Source of the DNA: Candidatus Thiodiazotropha sp. CDECU1
GTDB taxonomy: Bacteria; Pseudomonadota; Gammaproteobacteria; Chromatiales; Chromatiaceae
NCBI RefSeq assembly: GCF_963455295.1
Contig: NZ_OY734020.1
Location: 930,001 to 994,000 of the forward strand
Length of the DNA stretch: 64,000 nucleotides
Direction of reading: 5' to 3'
Below, one piece after another: positions 37,092 through 46,759 of this stretch. A program made the translations under genes and the position numbers. Within the stretch, counting starts at the first letter, position 1. Each line of letters opens with the position of its first letter. The notes beneath the pieces were generated by a model that searched no databases, was not told where the DNA came from, and was given only the letters and a program-made list of their open reading frames with translations.

Positions 37092-38315
37092 ATGCTAGAT
37101 AAGACATTGACGGTCATCCTTGCGGGTGGTCAGGGTTCACGCCTGCAACCACTGACGCTGGAGCGTACCAAGGCCGCGGTACCCTTCGGCGGTCAATACA
37201 GGATTATCGATTTTTCCCTGGTCAACTGTCTCCACTCCGGACTCCGCAGGATTCTGGTACTGACCCAGTACAAATCCCACTCCCTGCAAAAGCATTTGCG
37301 AGATGGATGGTCGCTCTTCAATCCGGAACTGGGGGAATACATCACTGCGGTTCCACCGCAAATGCGTAGGGGCAGTGGTTGGTATGATGGTACCGCGGAT
37401 GCGGTCTACCAGAATCTCTACATGCTCAAGCGCAGTGGGGCTGAGCGGGTACTGATCCTGCCTGGCGACCATATCTACCGCATGGATTATGCTCCCATGA
37501 TCGCCTTTCACATGCAGCAGAATGCCAGTGTTACGGTTGCATGCATGCAGCGCCCTTTCCCAGAGGTCGGTCTTTCCGGGGTTTTGGATATGGACCAGAA
37601 CAGTCGAGTCAACACCTATGGGACCCTGCAGGTACAGCATCAGGTTGATGATGACGATGTTGCAACCGCCCAGGTTTCAATGGGGATCTATCTCTTCTCC
37701 ATCGATAAGTTGATCGAGGCGCTGGAGGAGGATCATGATCTGGCTGGTTCCAGCCATGATCTTACCCAGGACATCCTGCCAAGAATGGTTGGCGATGGGG
37801 GCGTCTACGCCTATCAATTCGGTGGCGAGGCAGGACGCGTCAGTCAGGATCGCTATTGGCGTGACGTAGCCACCATTGACAGTTACTACGACGCCAATAT
37901 GGAGTTACTGGACCCGGTTCCGTCACTGGATCTGTATCAACCTGAATGGCCGATCCGTACCCACCATGGGCAAAATCCGCCAGCCAGGACCGTACCGGGC
38001 GTCTCCGGCAGCGAGGGAATCTTTATCAACTCCATCGTCGCCAATGGCGTACTCATCGTCGGTGGCAGCGTGCAACACTCCATTCTGTTTCCTAAGACCC
38101 TGATCGGCGATGAAGCGGTGATCCACAACTCAATCCTTTTCGATGCTGTGAAGGTTGGCGATGGAGCGCAGTTGGAGAACTGTATCATCGACAAGGGTGT
38201 GGTGATCCCGCCAGGGGTGCGTATCGGATTTGATCAGGAGAGCGATGCTGCCCGCTTTACCGTTTCACCCAAGGGGGTGGTTGTGGTGCCAAAGGGTTAT
38301 CGCTTCAGAAGCTGA
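37092..38315 (+). CDS. glgC: Glucose-1-phosphate adenylyltransferase
   Basis: The product has 407 residues, slightly shorter than E. coli GlgC (431). It makes ADP-glucose for glycogen. The nucleotidyltransferase signature GGQGSRLQPLTLERTKAA opens the protein, and GDHIYRMDY, GTADAVYQN and the left-handed beta-helix C-terminus (about 300-400) are all visible. It stands alone without glgA or glgB next to it. A perfect palindrome made of element ends follows 7 bp after the stop and could serve as its terminator. Confidence 0.96.
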   Translation: MLDKTLTVILAGGQGSRLQPLTLERTKAAVPFGGQYRIIDFSLVNCLHSGLRRILVLTQYKSHSLQKHLRDGWSLFNPELGEYITAVPPQMRRGSGWYDGTADAVYQNLYMLKRSGAERVLILPGDHIYRMDYAPMIAFHMQQNASVTVACMQRPFPEVGLSGVLDMDQNSRVNTYGTLQVQHQVDDDDVATAQVSMGIYLFSIDKLIEALEEDHDLAGSSHDLTQDILPRMVGDGGVYAYQFGGEAGRVSQDRYWRDVATIDSYYDANMELLDPVPSLDLYQPEWPIRTHHGQNPPARTVPGVSGSEGIFINSIVANGVLIVGGSVQHSILFPKTLIGDEAVIHNSILFDAVKVGDGAQLENCIIDKGVVIPPGVRIGFDQESDAARFTVSPKGVVVVPKGYRFRS

Positions 38316-38322
38316 AAGGCCT

Positions 38323-38346
38323 CTAGGGCCTGTTAACAGGCCCTAG
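38323..38346. repeat. 24-bp perfect palindrome, collapsed copy of the palindromic element ends
   Basis: The core AGGGCCTGTTAACAGGCCCT (38325-38344) joins the outermost bases of the left and right ends of the 294-bp element at 14671-14964; one more CT/AG pair extends it on each side. It lies between glgC and the convergent reductase gene, where an RNA hairpin could end transcription both ways, though no T-run follows. Confidence 0.75.
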
Positions 38347-38369
38347 CCAGGATATCTTCTCAAGCTATC

Positions 38370-39356
38370 TTACAGGGTCACCAGGGTGCGCCCCACGATC
38401 TTGCCCGCCAGCATCTGTTCAAAGATCTCTGGCAGTTGTTCCATGGAGACTGTCTGGGTCAGGATGTCGTCCAGATGCCTGGGCCTGAGGTCGGTGGCCA
38501 GGCGCTGCCAGAGCTCCTCCCTGATCTCGCCAGGACAACCTGATGAGTTGATACCGAGCAGGCTCACGCCACGCAAGATAAAAGGCATCACCGTGGTGTT
38601 CAAATCGTGGCCGCCGGCCAGGCCTATGGCTGCGATGTTGCCCCAGGGTCTGATCTTACGTGTGATGCTTGAGAGCGTCTTACCACCCACGTTGTCCACA
38701 GCGCCGCCCCACACGCCTCTTTCCAGGGCATGGTGATAGCTGTTGACCTGCTCCCGCCCCAACACCTCTTGGGCGCCGAGGTGTTCCAGATAGGCCTGTT
38801 GATCGGCCTTGCCGGTGACAGCATGCACCTCAAATCCCTCGCCATCGAAGATGTTGACTGCGATACAACCCACGCCGCCTGTGGCGCCGGTGATCAGTAT
38901 CGGGCCCATGTCTGGGCGTTGGCCGTTGGTTTCCATCCTGTGCAGGGCCAAGGCAGCGGTGAAACCGGCAGTGCCCAAAATCATCGACTGGGAGGCTGAT
39001 AGGCCTTGGGGCAGGGGTACTGCCCAGTCTGCCGGTACCCTGAGATATTCGGCATATCCGCCATCAGCGGTGGTGGAGAGCTCATATCCTGTGACGATCA
39101 CCGTGTCACCGGGCTTGAAGCGCTTGTCACCGCTCTCGGCAACTTCTCCACAGGCATCGATACCGCCGGTGAGTGGATAGCGTCTGAGGATCTGCGCCTT
39201 GCCTGTCCCAGCCAGGGCATCTTTGTAATTGATGCTGGAGTATTGCACCCGGATCAGGATTTCACCCTTATCCGGGGTCTGTAACTCAAGCGCTTCAATC
39301 CCTGCTGAGTGCTGGGCATTGTCCCGATGTATACGAAAGGCTTTATAAGAAGTCAT
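38370..39356 (-). CDS. acuI: Acrylyl-CoA reductase (NADPH) / YhdH-type quinone oxidoreductase
   Basis: The product has 328 residues, a zinc-free medium-chain dehydrogenase/reductase. SSINYKDALAGTGKAQI near the N-terminus and the dinucleotide motif ITGATGGVGCIAVNIF are typical of the YhdH/AcuI group, as is the end segment LLGINSSG. AcuI reduces acryloyl-CoA to propionyl-CoA, protecting cells from reactive acrylate; YhdH of E. coli is an ortholog. The gene begins 6 bp after the fumarase gene ends, so they are probably co-transcribed. Substrate assignment rests on family similarity. Confidence 0.82.
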   Translation of the reverse strand: MTSYKAFRIHRDNAQHSAGIEALELQTPDKGEILIRVQYSSINYKDALAGTGKAQILRRYPLTGGIDACGEVAESGDKRFKPGDTVIVTGYELSTTADGGYAEYLRVPADWAVPLPQGLSASQSMILGTAGFTAALALHRMETNGQRPDMGPILITGATGGVGCIAVNIFDGEGFEVHAVTGKADQQAYLEHLGAQEVLGREQVNSYHHALERGVWGGAVDNVGGKTLSSITRKIRPWGNIAAIGLAGGHDLNTTVMPFILRGVSLLGINSSGCPGEIREELWQRLATDLRPRHLDDILTQTVSMEQLPEIFEQMLAGKIVGRTLVTL

Positions 39357-39362
39357 GTCGAA

Positions 39363-40886
39363 CTACTCCGATACAACTGGTATCTTTCCTATCTTGCCCC
39401 GCCATTCGGCAGGACCCATCTGATGAACGGAGTCACCGCGGCTGTCTACGGCCACAGTGACGGGGAAATCGACCACTTCGAATTCCCGTATCGCCTCCAT
39501 GCCGAGATCCTCGAATGCCAGCAGACGGGAGCTGCGAATCGCCTTGGAAACAAGATAAGCGGCACCGCCCACAGCCATCAGGTAGACGGCTTTATGGCGC
39601 TTTATCGCTGCCAGGGCTGCGGGCCCCCGTTCGGCCTTGCCGACCATGCCGAATAGACCCGCCTGATCCAACATCACTTCGCTGAACTTATCCATGCGTG
39701 TGGCAGTGGTGGGACCGGCCGGACCTACCACCTCATCGCGTACAGGATCGACCGGTCCCACGTAATAGATGAAGCGGCCATGGAAATCGATGCCGTCGGG
39801 GAGTGGCTGGTCGTTGGCATAGAGATCGGCAATACGCTTATGCGCGGCATCCCGTCCGGTCAATAGCTTGCCATTGAGGAGTATGAGTTCCCCCGGTTGC
39901 CAGCTTGCTATCTCCTCCTTGCTGATACTATCCAGATCGACCCGGCGGGCCTGCGGAGAGGCCTCCCAGGTGACATCAGGCCAGTCGTCCGGGGCAGGGG
40001 GGGTGAGCAGGGCCGGCCCGCTGCCATCCAGGGTGAACTCCACATGGCGGGTGGCGGCGCAGTTGGGGATCATGCCCACCGGCAGCGATGCTGCGTGGGT
40101 GGGAAAGTCGCTGACCTTTACGTCCAGCACGGTGGTCAAGCCACCGAGTCCCTGCGCACCTATACCCAATGCATTGACCTTGTCATAGATCTCCAGGCGC
40201 AGCTCCTCCTTGCGATTCTCCGGACCCCGTGCCTGTAATTCATGGATGTCGATGGGTTCCATGAGTGACTCTTTGGCCAGCAGCATGGCCTTTTCGGCCG
40301 AGCCTCCGACACCGATGCCAAGCATCCCGGGAGGACACCATCCGGCCCCCATTTTGGGCACCTCCTGCAACACCCAGTCCACAAGAGAACCGGAGGGATT
40401 GAGCACCTTGAAGCGGGATTTGTTTTCCGAACCGCCCCCCTTGGCAGCGACTTTCACCTCAACCTTGTCTCCCGGCACCAGTTCCATGTGAATAATCGCA
40501 GGGGTGTTGTCGCCGCTGTTCTTGCGACTGCCGAGTGGATCGTTGACCATGGAAAATCGCAACACATTGTCGGGATGGGCATAACCGTGCCGCACACCTT
40601 CATTGACCATATCGCTGATCGACATTTCGCCATCCCATTGAACCTGCATGCCGATCTTGAGAAACACCACCACCATACCGGTGTCCTGGCAGACGGGACG
40701 CCTCCCCTCGGCGCACATGCGGGAATTAACCAGGATCTGTGCCATTGCATCCTTGGCGGCGGGACTCTCCTCTTTGGCCCAGGCTTCACCCATGGCCTTG
40801 AGAAAGTCGACCGGGTGATAGTAGGAGATGAACTGCAGGGCATCGGCGATGCTGTGGATAAGGTCTTCCTGGCGGATGCGGGTCAT
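39363..40886 (-). CDS. Class I fumarate hydratase
   Basis: I choose ATG 40886 (MTRIRQEDLIHSIADALQ), with AGGA 7 bp before it; a TTG five codons upstream is less likely. The product has 507 residues. The alpha-like part holds the iron-sulfur ligand segments CQDTGM, GWCPPGMLGIGVGGSAEKA and HVEFTLDGSG; the beta-like part holds GRDAAHKRIAD and VGPAGPTTATRMDKF. It hydrates fumarate to malate with an oxygen-sensitive 4Fe-4S cluster. It lies 107 bp downstream of sucB on the same strand, forming a TCA block. Confidence 0.95.
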   Translation of the reverse strand: MTRIRQEDLIHSIADALQFISYYHPVDFLKAMGEAWAKEESPAAKDAMAQILVNSRMCAEGRRPVCQDTGMVVVFLKIGMQVQWDGEMSISDMVNEGVRHGYAHPDNVLRFSMVNDPLGSRKNSGDNTPAIIHMELVPGDKVEVKVAAKGGGSENKSRFKVLNPSGSLVDWVLQEVPKMGAGWCPPGMLGIGVGGSAEKAMLLAKESLMEPIDIHELQARGPENRKEELRLEIYDKVNALGIGAQGLGGLTTVLDVKVSDFPTHAASLPVGMIPNCAATRHVEFTLDGSGPALLTPPAPDDWPDVTWEASPQARRVDLDSISKEEIASWQPGELILLNGKLLTGRDAAHKRIADLYANDQPLPDGIDFHGRFIYYVGPVDPVRDEVVGPAGPTTATRMDKFSEVMLDQAGLFGMVGKAERGPAALAAIKRHKAVYLMAVGGAAYLVSKAIRSSRLLAFEDLGMEAIREFEVVDFPVTVAVDSRGDSVHQMGPAEWRGKIGKIPVVSE

Positions 40887-40993
40887 GGTCAATCCTGTCA
40901 ATACAGTGTCGACCGGTAGATACCGGTCTGTCGTTGATCTCGTATTTTTTCTATTTGTTGAGGCTGATTAGCAAGATTATTGTTAATGCAGAA

Positions 40994-42187
40994 TCAGATT
41001 TCCAGTAGCAAGCGACTGGGATCCTCCAGTAATTGCTTGATGGTTACCAGGAACTGTACTGCGTCCCGACCGTCGATAATACGATGATCATAGGAGAGCG
41101 CCAGATACATAACAGGACGTATCACGATCTCACCCTTTTCCGCTACCGGTCGTTGTTGAATGGAGTGCATGCCGAGAATCGCACTCTGGGGTGGATTGAG
41201 GATCGGTGTGGAGAGCATGGAACCGAATACACCGCCGTTGGTGATGGAGAATGTGCCCCCGGTCAGGTCATCATAACTCAATGATCCCTCCTTGGCCTTG
41301 AGGCCGTAATCCTTGATTCTCTGCTCGATGGCGGCGAAGCTGAGCTGATCCGCGTCACGCAGTATCGGTACCACCAGGCCGCGAGGGGAGGAGACAGCGA
41401 TACCGATGTCGAAGTAGCCGTGATAGAGGATATCGTCACCATCCATGGTGGCATTGATAATCGGATACTGTTTCAACGCCTCGACTGCTGCCTTGACAAA
41501 AAAGGCCATGAATCCCAGGCGTACATTGTGGCGTTTTTCAAACTCATCCCGATATTTAACCCGAAGATCGGAGACAGCCTGCAGATTCACCTCATTGAAG
41601 GTGGTGAGGATGGCGGCAGTCTGCTGCGCCTCCACCAATCGTTCCGCAACCCGCTTGCGCAGGCGTGTCATTGGCACCCTTTCTTCAACCCGGCCCGTTG
41701 GGGCAGGGGCGGGCGGAGTGGATGGCGTAGGTTCGACACGGCTTGTGGCTACCGCTGTACTGTTTTGTGCGGCGATGGCCGCTTCCACATCGGATTTGAC
41801 GATACGTCCGTTTTTACCGCTGCCCTGAATGCTGTTGGGATCGATACCGCTCTCCTTCACCAGTCGCCTTACAGCAGGAGAGAGTGCGGGTGGTTCTTGC
41901 TCCGCTTGCGGGGCTTCTGCTGGTTGCTCTTGAGTGGCGGGTGTCCCCGCACCGGCCTCCAGAACCCCCAATAGATCATCAGCCTCAACGGTTTCACCCT
42001 CTTTGAAGTGAATCGTGGTCAGGGTGCCTGATTGTGGTGACGGCACTTCAAGTACGACCTTGTCGGTTTCAAGATCGACCAGGGTTTCATCCTGTTCGAC
42101 ATGTTCACCCGGCTGTTTGTGCCAACTCAGAATAGTTGCATCTGTAACCGATTCGGGAAGTTGGGGAACGCGTAGTTCGATGCTCAT
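40994..42187 (-). CDS. sucB: 2-Oxoglutarate dehydrogenase E2, dihydrolipoyl succinyltransferase
   Basis: The product has 397 residues (E. coli 405). An N-terminal lipoyl domain carries Lys43 in [12 protein letters not shown]. An Ala/Pro/Glu linker leads to the subunit-binding domain [20 protein letters not shown]. The acyltransferase core ends with [17 protein letters not shown], giving the catalytic His and Asp. It transfers succinyl groups to CoA. The start overlaps the sucA stop by 4 bp. No lpd gene follows, which leaves the lipoyl-bearing Lpd at 11982 as a candidate partner. Confidence 0.96.
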   Translation of the reverse strand: MSIELRVPQLPESVTDATILSWHKQPGEHVEQDETLVDLETDKVVLEVPSPQSGTLTTIHFKEGETVEADDLLGVLEAGAGTPATQEQPAEAPQAEQEPPALSPAVRRLVKESGIDPNSIQGSGKNGRIVKSDVEAAIAAQNSTAVATSRVEPTPSTPPAPAPTGRVEERVPMTRLRKRVAERLVEAQQTAAILTTFNEVNLQAVSDLRVKYRDEFEKRHNVRLGFMAFFVKAAVEALKQYPIINATMDGDDILYHGYFDIGIAVSSPRGLVVPILRDADQLSFAAIEQRIKDYGLKAKEGSLSYDDLTGGTFSITNGGVFGSMLSTPILNPPQSAILGMHSIQQRPVAEKGEIVIRPVMYLALSYDHRIIDGRDAVQFLVTIKQLLEDPSRLLLEI

Positions 42188-45042
42188 TGATAGTCCTGGT
42201 TCCTGTAGTTCATGCGGGGGTTGATACGTCCGGTGAGGGCCTCGTCAATCAGGGTTTCCTGCTGCTTGATATGTACCGAGCGGTAACCGACGGAGGGGGC
42301 CGCTGCTGAAGCACGACCAACATAACAGAGCTGCCTGTTTTTCGAGGTTAGGGGGTAGAAGCGGTGTTTGATCTGATCCCATGCACCTTGATTTTGCGGC
42401 TCTTCCTGACACCAGATAACCATTTTTGCACTCTTGTAGCGTTTTACGACCTTGTCGAAATCCTTTTGCGGGAAGGGATACAGCTGCTCTATGCGGATTA
42501 TCGCCACATCATCCAGGCCACGGGAGCGACGGGTCTCCAGTAATTCATAATAGACCTTTCCGGAGCACATGATGAGGCGCTTCACCTTTTTCGGATCGAT
42601 GTCATCGATCTCGTCGATGACATTCTTGAATCCGCCTTCCAGCAGGTCTTGCTTGGGGGATGTGGCCAAACGGTGCCTGAGCAGGCTTTTCGGGGTCATT
42701 ACGACGAGTGGATGACGATAGGGTCGCAGCATCTGGCGTCTTATCAGATGGAATATTTGGGATGCCGAACTGGGTACGCAGACCTGGATATTGTGGTTGG
42801 CGCAAAGGCGCAGAAAGCGCTCCGGACGGGCTGAGGAGTGTTCGGCGCCCTGGCCTTCATAGCCATGGGGCAGGAACATGGTCAGACCGCATAACAGGCC
42901 CCACTTTTCACCGCCCGAGGTGATGAACTGATCGATGACAACCTGAGCCCCGTTGGCGAAATCACCGAATTGGGCCTCCCAGATCGTCAGGCAACCGGGC
43001 TCTGCGGTGGCATAGCCATACTCGAAACCGAGCACCGCCTCCTCGGATAACAGAGAGTCGATGACCAGGAAATCGGCCTGGTCAGGGGTCAGGTGCTGCA
43101 GGGGTATCAGGGATTCGCCGTCGGCCTGATTATGCAACACCGCGTGACGATGAAAGAAGGTCCCGCGTCCCGAGTCCTGGCCCGAGAGCCGCACCGGAAT
43201 GCCCTCTGTCAACAGCGAGGCATAGGCCAGGTTCTCGGCAAAACCCCAATCGACGAACTGATCACCGGTGGCCATGCGATGTCGCTCTGTCCATATCTTC
43301 TCAACCCGCGGGTGGAGTTCAAAGCCGCCTGGTACATGCAGGAGTTGATCTGCCAGCATTGCAAAACGCTCACTGTTCAGGCGGGTATCCACCGGGTGTT
43401 CCCATTCGATACCCTTATAGGCATTCCATCTCACGGCATAGGGATGACGCAGGGCGCAGGTTACAGGCCTTGCCACCACAATGCCCTGGTCCAGGGAGTC
43501 TCGATAGTTATTCACCAGATCCCGGGCGTGCTGGGGAGAGATCACCGATTCCTGCACCAGTTGATCCGCATACAGGGTTCGCAGGGTAGGGTAGTTGCGG
43601 ATCTTCTTGTACATCTCGGGTTGCGTGACGGCGGGTTCATCGGCTTCGTTGTGACCAAGGCGGCGATAGCAGATCACATCAATTACCACGTCCTTGCGAA
43701 AGCGCATGCGAAATTCGAGCGCCAAGCGGGTGACGTAGAGCACTGCTTCGGGATCATCCCCATTGACGTGAAAGATCGGTGCCTGCACCATCTTGGCCAC
43801 ATCGGTGCAATACAGGGTAGAGCGGGTATCCATGGGATTGCTGGTAGTGAACCCGACCTGGTTATTGATGATGATATGTACCGTGCCACCGGTGGTATAG
43901 CCACGGGTTTGCGACAGGTTCAGGGTCTCCATCACCACGCCCTGGCCGGCAAACGCCGAATCGCCGTGGATCAGGATAGGCAATACCCTGGATCCGTCAT
44001 GATCACCACGGCGGCGTTGCCGTGCTCTTACCGAACCTTCGATGACGGGATTGATGATTTCCAGGTGCGAGGGATTGAAGCCCAATGCCACATGCACCAT
44101 CTCACCCTCAGTGTTGATATCGGTGGAGAAACCCATGTGGTACTTAACGTCACCGGAGAGACGCACCGGATCGATTGTCACCCGGCCTTCGAATTCATCA
44201 AAGATATCCTGCGGCGGTTTGCCCAATATATTGGTCAGGACATTGATGCGCCCGCGATGGGCCATGCCGATGAGCACTTCGCTGATGCCGTTGGTGCCGC
44301 AATTTTGAATCAGATCATCCAGCAAAGGGATCAGGGATTCACCACCCTCCAGGGAGAACCTTTTCTGACCTACATAGCGGTTATGCAGGTACTTTTCGAT
44401 CCCCTCAGCCGCGGTCAGCAGGGTCAATAGCCAGATCTTTTGTTTATGGCTGAACTGTTGGAAGAGGTGCCGTTGCTCGATGCGTTCCTGGATCCAGCGC
44501 TTCTGCTGGGTGCTGGTAATATGTCCATACTCTGTGCCGATACTGCCGCAGTAACTTTTTTTGACCAGTTCGATAATATCCCGCAGTGGCATGCGCTCTG
44601 GCGCGAACAGTGAGCCGGTATTATAAATAGTGTTTTGGTCGATCCTGTCCAGCTTATGGTAGGCCAGGTCCAGGTCACGAACATACACCGGATCGCGCAA
44701 TTTGAGGGGATCGAGATCCGCGTTCTGGTGGCCACGCATACGATACCCATTGATATAGCGTAATACTGAAGCCTGCTGTTCAGCGGCACCGGGAGAGAGA
44801 TTCTCGTTTGCGGTAACGGTTGCAGAGCGCTTTTCATTGACCAGATGGAGAAAACGCTGGCGTATGGGTTCGTGGGCGGTGTCTATATGGTCTTGTTTCG
44901 GTAGACTGTCGAACTCTCTTCGCCAATCCTCCGGGATACTCTGCGGATCTTTGAGGTAATTTTCGTAGAGCTCTTCAACAAATGTGGCATTGCCGCCTGA
45001 ATAGGCGGAGGTGGATCTGAGTAAATCCAGATAATCGGTCAT
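42184..45042 (-). CDS. sucA: 2-Oxoglutarate dehydrogenase E1 component
   Basis: The product has 952 residues (E. coli 933). It decarboxylates 2-oxoglutarate with thiamine diphosphate. The N-terminal block [20 protein letters not shown] is the E2-binding region of this family. [32 protein letters not shown] and [19 protein letters not shown] mark the cofactor domain. [19 protein letters not shown] and [20 protein letters not shown] are the C-terminal transketolase blocks. It is first in the sucAB run. An AT-rich region of about 330 bp upstream must hold the promoter. Confidence 0.97.
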   Translation of the reverse strand: MTDYLDLLRSTSAYSGGNATFVEELYENYLKDPQSIPEDWRREFDSLPKQDHIDTAHEPIRQRFLHLVNEKRSATVTANENLSPGAAEQQASVLRYINGYRMRGHQNADLDPLKLRDPVYVRDLDLAYHKLDRIDQNTIYNTGSLFAPERMPLRDIIELVKKSYCGSIGTEYGHITSTQQKRWIQERIEQRHLFQQFSHKQKIWLLTLLTAAEGIEKYLHNRYVGQKRFSLEGGESLIPLLDDLIQNCGTNGISEVLIGMAHRGRINVLTNILGKPPQDIFDEFEGRVTIDPVRLSGDVKYHMGFSTDINTEGEMVHVALGFNPSHLEIINPVIEGSVRARQRRRGDHDGSRVLPILIHGDSAFAGQGVVMETLNLSQTRGYTTGGTVHIIINNQVGFTTSNPMDTRSTLYCTDVAKMVQAPIFHVNGDDPEAVLYVTRLALEFRMRFRKDVVIDVICYRRLGHNEADEPAVTQPEMYKKIRNYPTLRTLYADQLVQESVISPQHARDLVNNYRDSLDQGIVVARPVTCALRHPYAVRWNAYKGIEWEHPVDTRLNSERFAMLADQLLHVPGGFELHPRVEKIWTERHRMATGDQFVDWGFAENLAYASLLTEGIPVRLSGQDSGRGTFFHRHAVLHNQADGESLIPLQHLTPDQADFLVIDSLLSEEAVLGFEYGYATAEPGCLTIWEAQFGDFANGAQVVIDQFITSGGEKWGLLCGLTMFLPHGYEGQGAEHSSARPERFLRLCANHNIQVCVPSSASQIFHLIRRQMLRPYRHPLVVMTPKSLLRHRLATSPKQDLLEGGFKNVIDEIDDIDPKKVKRLIMCSGKVYYELLETRRSRGLDDVAIIRIEQLYPFPQKDFDKVVKRYKSAKMVIWCQEEPQNQGAWDQIKHRFYPLTSKNRQLCYVGRASAAAPSVGYRSVHIKQQETLIDEALTGRINPRMNYRNQDYQ

Positions 45043-45373
45043 TTTTCAAAGCCCATTTGGGTGTTTGGTTGATGGATAATTTATTTTTGGGCAGCTATCA
45101 GTAAATGTTAGCACAGACAGCTAGATTGACAGAAGATAGTAGAAAAAATTCTATGTGCGTTTTATATAAAATATTGCTTTAATCAATACATTAACCATAC
45201 TCTATCTCGAATCATGCCCTAGCTCTGCTAAAATAGTGTGGTGTCTCATATGGATTATTGCTTTCTGTGGTTCGCCCATGAGGGTTTGAAAACAGCTTGT
45301 ACCGCAATGCTGTTGAGGTGTGTCTCCACTAGACACACTTAACGACAAGACTCTATGCTGAGTCCGTTTATTT
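45043..45373. other. 331-bp AT-rich divergent region with a hairpin
   Basis: The region upstream of sucA (minus) is markedly AT-rich around 45140-45200. GTGTGTCT (45318-45325), a 5-nt loop and AGACACAC (45331-45338) form a perfect 8-bp stem, possibly extended outward with a bulge. No T-run follows, so a protein or RNA site is more likely than a terminator. I found no gene in the region and no promoter clear enough to call. Confidence 0.4.
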
Positions 45374-45652
45374 GTGAGGCACCGCACATGGCAGTCAGGT
45401 GAAAAGAGAAAGCTATTGTCTGGACAAGATAGTAACAAATTAAGGGTCAATCTCAATCCGATCTCGTTGGAGGCGGATCTGGCCTATTTCGGTGCCCGGC
45501 TGGAACTGGTTGGAGAACCGGAAACCCATTATCAGGCAGCGCAGCTGAAGGTCTATAAGGCATTGGAAGCCGCATTGGAGGAGAACCTGAAACGCCTTCG
45601 CAGAAAGGAGTCCCGGTCTAAGACTAAGGTGAAAAAGAAGAAAAAGGGATGA
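45374..45652 (+). CDS. Small basic protein of unknown function
   Basis: The frame is open from GTG 45374 (92 codons), but a TTG at 45416 preceded by AAGAGAAAG gives a more natural 78-residue protein starting SGQDSNKLRVNLN. The middle part (ISLEADLAYFGARLELVGEPETHYQAAQLKVYKAL, split here for reading) looks like a compact helical domain. The C-terminus is a strongly basic Lys/Arg tail ending KVKKKKKG. I do not recognise the family. It converges on the DUF2934 gene, which has a similar lysine-rich tract at its other end. Confidence 0.5.
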   Translation: MRHRTWQSGEKRKLLSGQDSNKLRVNLNPISLEADLAYFGARLELVGEPETHYQAAQLKVYKALEAALEENLKRLRRKESRSKTKVKKKKKG

Positions 45653-45683
45653 TTTTTTAGGGCGCTGGCCTGGTGCCAACAGC

Positions 45684-45947
45684 CTATTTCGATTTGTCGG
45701 TTTTTAGCAAGGCATCTATCTGCTGTTCTGCCTGCTGCCAATCCAGGACCACCCTGTCTGGATCGAAACCGTGCTTTTCAGCGATAAAGTAGGCTGCTTC
45801 GGCGATCATGTCCAGGCGTTGGTCCTGATTGACTACAGAGCTTTTTTTAGCGCCTTTTTTCTCTTTTTTTGAGACATTTTTTTTATCTTTCTTGGTTAGC
45901 TTTTTGCCTTCCTTCTTGCTTTTCTCTTTGTCTCTTTTCTTCCCCAT
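45684..45947 (-). CDS. DUF2934-type small protein with lysine-rich N-terminus
   Basis: The product has 87 residues. Residues 1-38 are almost entirely Lys, Glu, Gly and Ser (KKRDKEKSKKEGKKL and similar), likely disordered. Residues 40-82 match DUF2934: MIAEAAYFIAEKHGFDP then DWQQAEQQIDALL. Function unknown; the basic arm could bind nucleic acid or polyphosphate, which is a guess. It starts 19 bp after the nuclease-fold gene on the same strand, probably one transcript. Confidence 0.72.
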   Translation of the reverse strand: MGKKRDKEKSKKEGKKLTKKDKKNVSKKEKKGAKKSSVVNQDQRLDMIAEAAYFIAEKHGFDPDRVVLDWQQAEQQIDALLKTDKSK

Positions 45948-45966
45948 CAGACCACCTCGTGATCGT

Positions 45967-46461
45967 TTATCTCAATGTTTGCCAAAAACCGAGTCCGCGA
46001 GTGCGGGCGGTGGCCTCGGCCTGTTTATAGCGTTTCAATCTCGATGCTTGCAGCCGGGGATGGTTTGCCGCCACGGCCAAACCATCGGATAACATCCTTA
46101 GAGAGATATCCGCTCCCCCATGTAGGACTGTTCCGAGTATAACACCCCTGGATGAAAGGGTAGTGTATTCCACGCTGACATAACGCCCCGCCAGTAACAT
46201 GCTTAGATGGCGTTTCGCTATCCTGGCCGAATCTTTATCCGGGCTTGGTATGCGAATGCCAAAAAGTTTGACCCCTCTATATGAACCATCCGACAATCTG
46301 ATGGTGATGCGATCGCCACTGTGTATCTCTACCACCTGGCCCTCTGCCGTGGCGGCATAGCAGCTGTTAAGGAGACTGACGCCGACCAACAGGAAGGTCA
46401 GCAACAATGGTTGTCGAGGGTGGTATTGGAAGATTTCCCAATGCAGCATCTGATTACTCAC
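45967..46461 (-). CDS. Exported staphylococcal-nuclease-fold protein, probably inactive
   Basis: The product has 164 residues from GTG 46461; ATG 46449 is also possible. A hydrophobic segment (about 18-36) acts as a signal or anchor, with Cys34 in an imperfect lipobox (LNSC). The remainder matches the SNase fold: VVEIHSGDRITIRL, then VKLFGIRIPSP, and the end LGFWQTLR. In active nucleases the middle motif reads RLxGIDAPE. Here the Asp is Arg70 and the Glu is Ser73, and the Arg is Lys65, so calcium binding and catalysis should be lost. It may be a binding protein. The tRNA-Arg gene lies 11 bp upstream on the same strand. Confidence 0.7.
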   Translation of the reverse strand: MSNQMLHWEIFQYHPRQPLLLTFLLVGVSLLNSCYAATAEGQVVEIHSGDRITIRLSDGSYRGVKLFGIRIPSPDKDSARIAKRHLSMLLAGRYVSVEYTTLSSRGVILGTVLHGGADISLRMLSDGLAVAANHPRLQASRLKRYKQAEATARTRGLGFWQTLR

Positions 46462-46472
46462 ATGATTCAGAT

Positions 46473-46549
46473 TGGCGCCCTCGACAGGAGTCGAACCTGT
46501 GACCTATCGCTTAGGAGGCGATTGCTCTATCCTGCTGAGCTACGAGGGC
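46473..46549 (-). tRNA. tRNA-Arg, anticodon CCT
   Basis: On the minus strand the 77-nt sequence folds as a full cloverleaf. The acceptor GCCCTCG pairs with CGAGGGC, followed by discriminator G and an encoded CCA (46473-46475 on the plus strand). The D arm is GCTC...GAGC. The anticodon arm ATCGC-CTCCTAA-GCGAT reads anticodon CCT. The T arm is CAGGTTCGACTCCTG. It decodes the rare arginine codon AGG. Confidence 0.97.
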
Positions 46550-46702
46550 GGATGTAAATGATTGACGCCATTTTTCTGAAACCTGCTAAAAGCGCTGACC
46601 ATGCAGCATGACCTGGTATAGGTCGCGCATTTCATGGGTGAGGCGAAGTTTACTGTGTCGTACCGGGCTCGGCAAACTGGGGACGTTATCAGCCCAAATT
46701 CA

Positions 46703-46740
46703 AGGGCCTGTTATCTTCACATTGGGAGTTACCAGGCCAT
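46703..46740. repeat. Possible decayed short copy of the palindromic element
   Basis: AGGGCCTGTTA (46703-46713) is identical to the outer 11 bases of the element at 14671, and GTTACCAGGCCAT (about 46728-46740) matches its right end at 11 of 13 positions. The two parts face each other 15 bp apart. It lies in a 210-bp non-coding stretch next to the tRNA gene. The similarity is short and could be partly chance. Confidence 0.45.
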
Positions 46741-46759
46741 CTTATCCAAATCCTCAAGT

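Noticed and set aside
36803-37102. A 99-codon frame upstream of and overlapping glgC
   Set aside because: No ribosome site, no family resemblance, and odd Cys/Trp content. The region is better read as a divergent promoter region.
43093-44430. A 445-codon open frame antisense to sucA
   Set aside because: It lies entirely opposite a conserved enzyme gene, has no ribosome site and reads as His/Gly-rich sequence without domains. It is a by-product of codon use.
45174-45190. A possible FNR/Anr half-palindrome (TTGC-TTTA-ATCAA) upstream of sucA
   Set aside because: It is one base short of the TTGAT-N4-ATCAA spacing and has a wrong base in one half.
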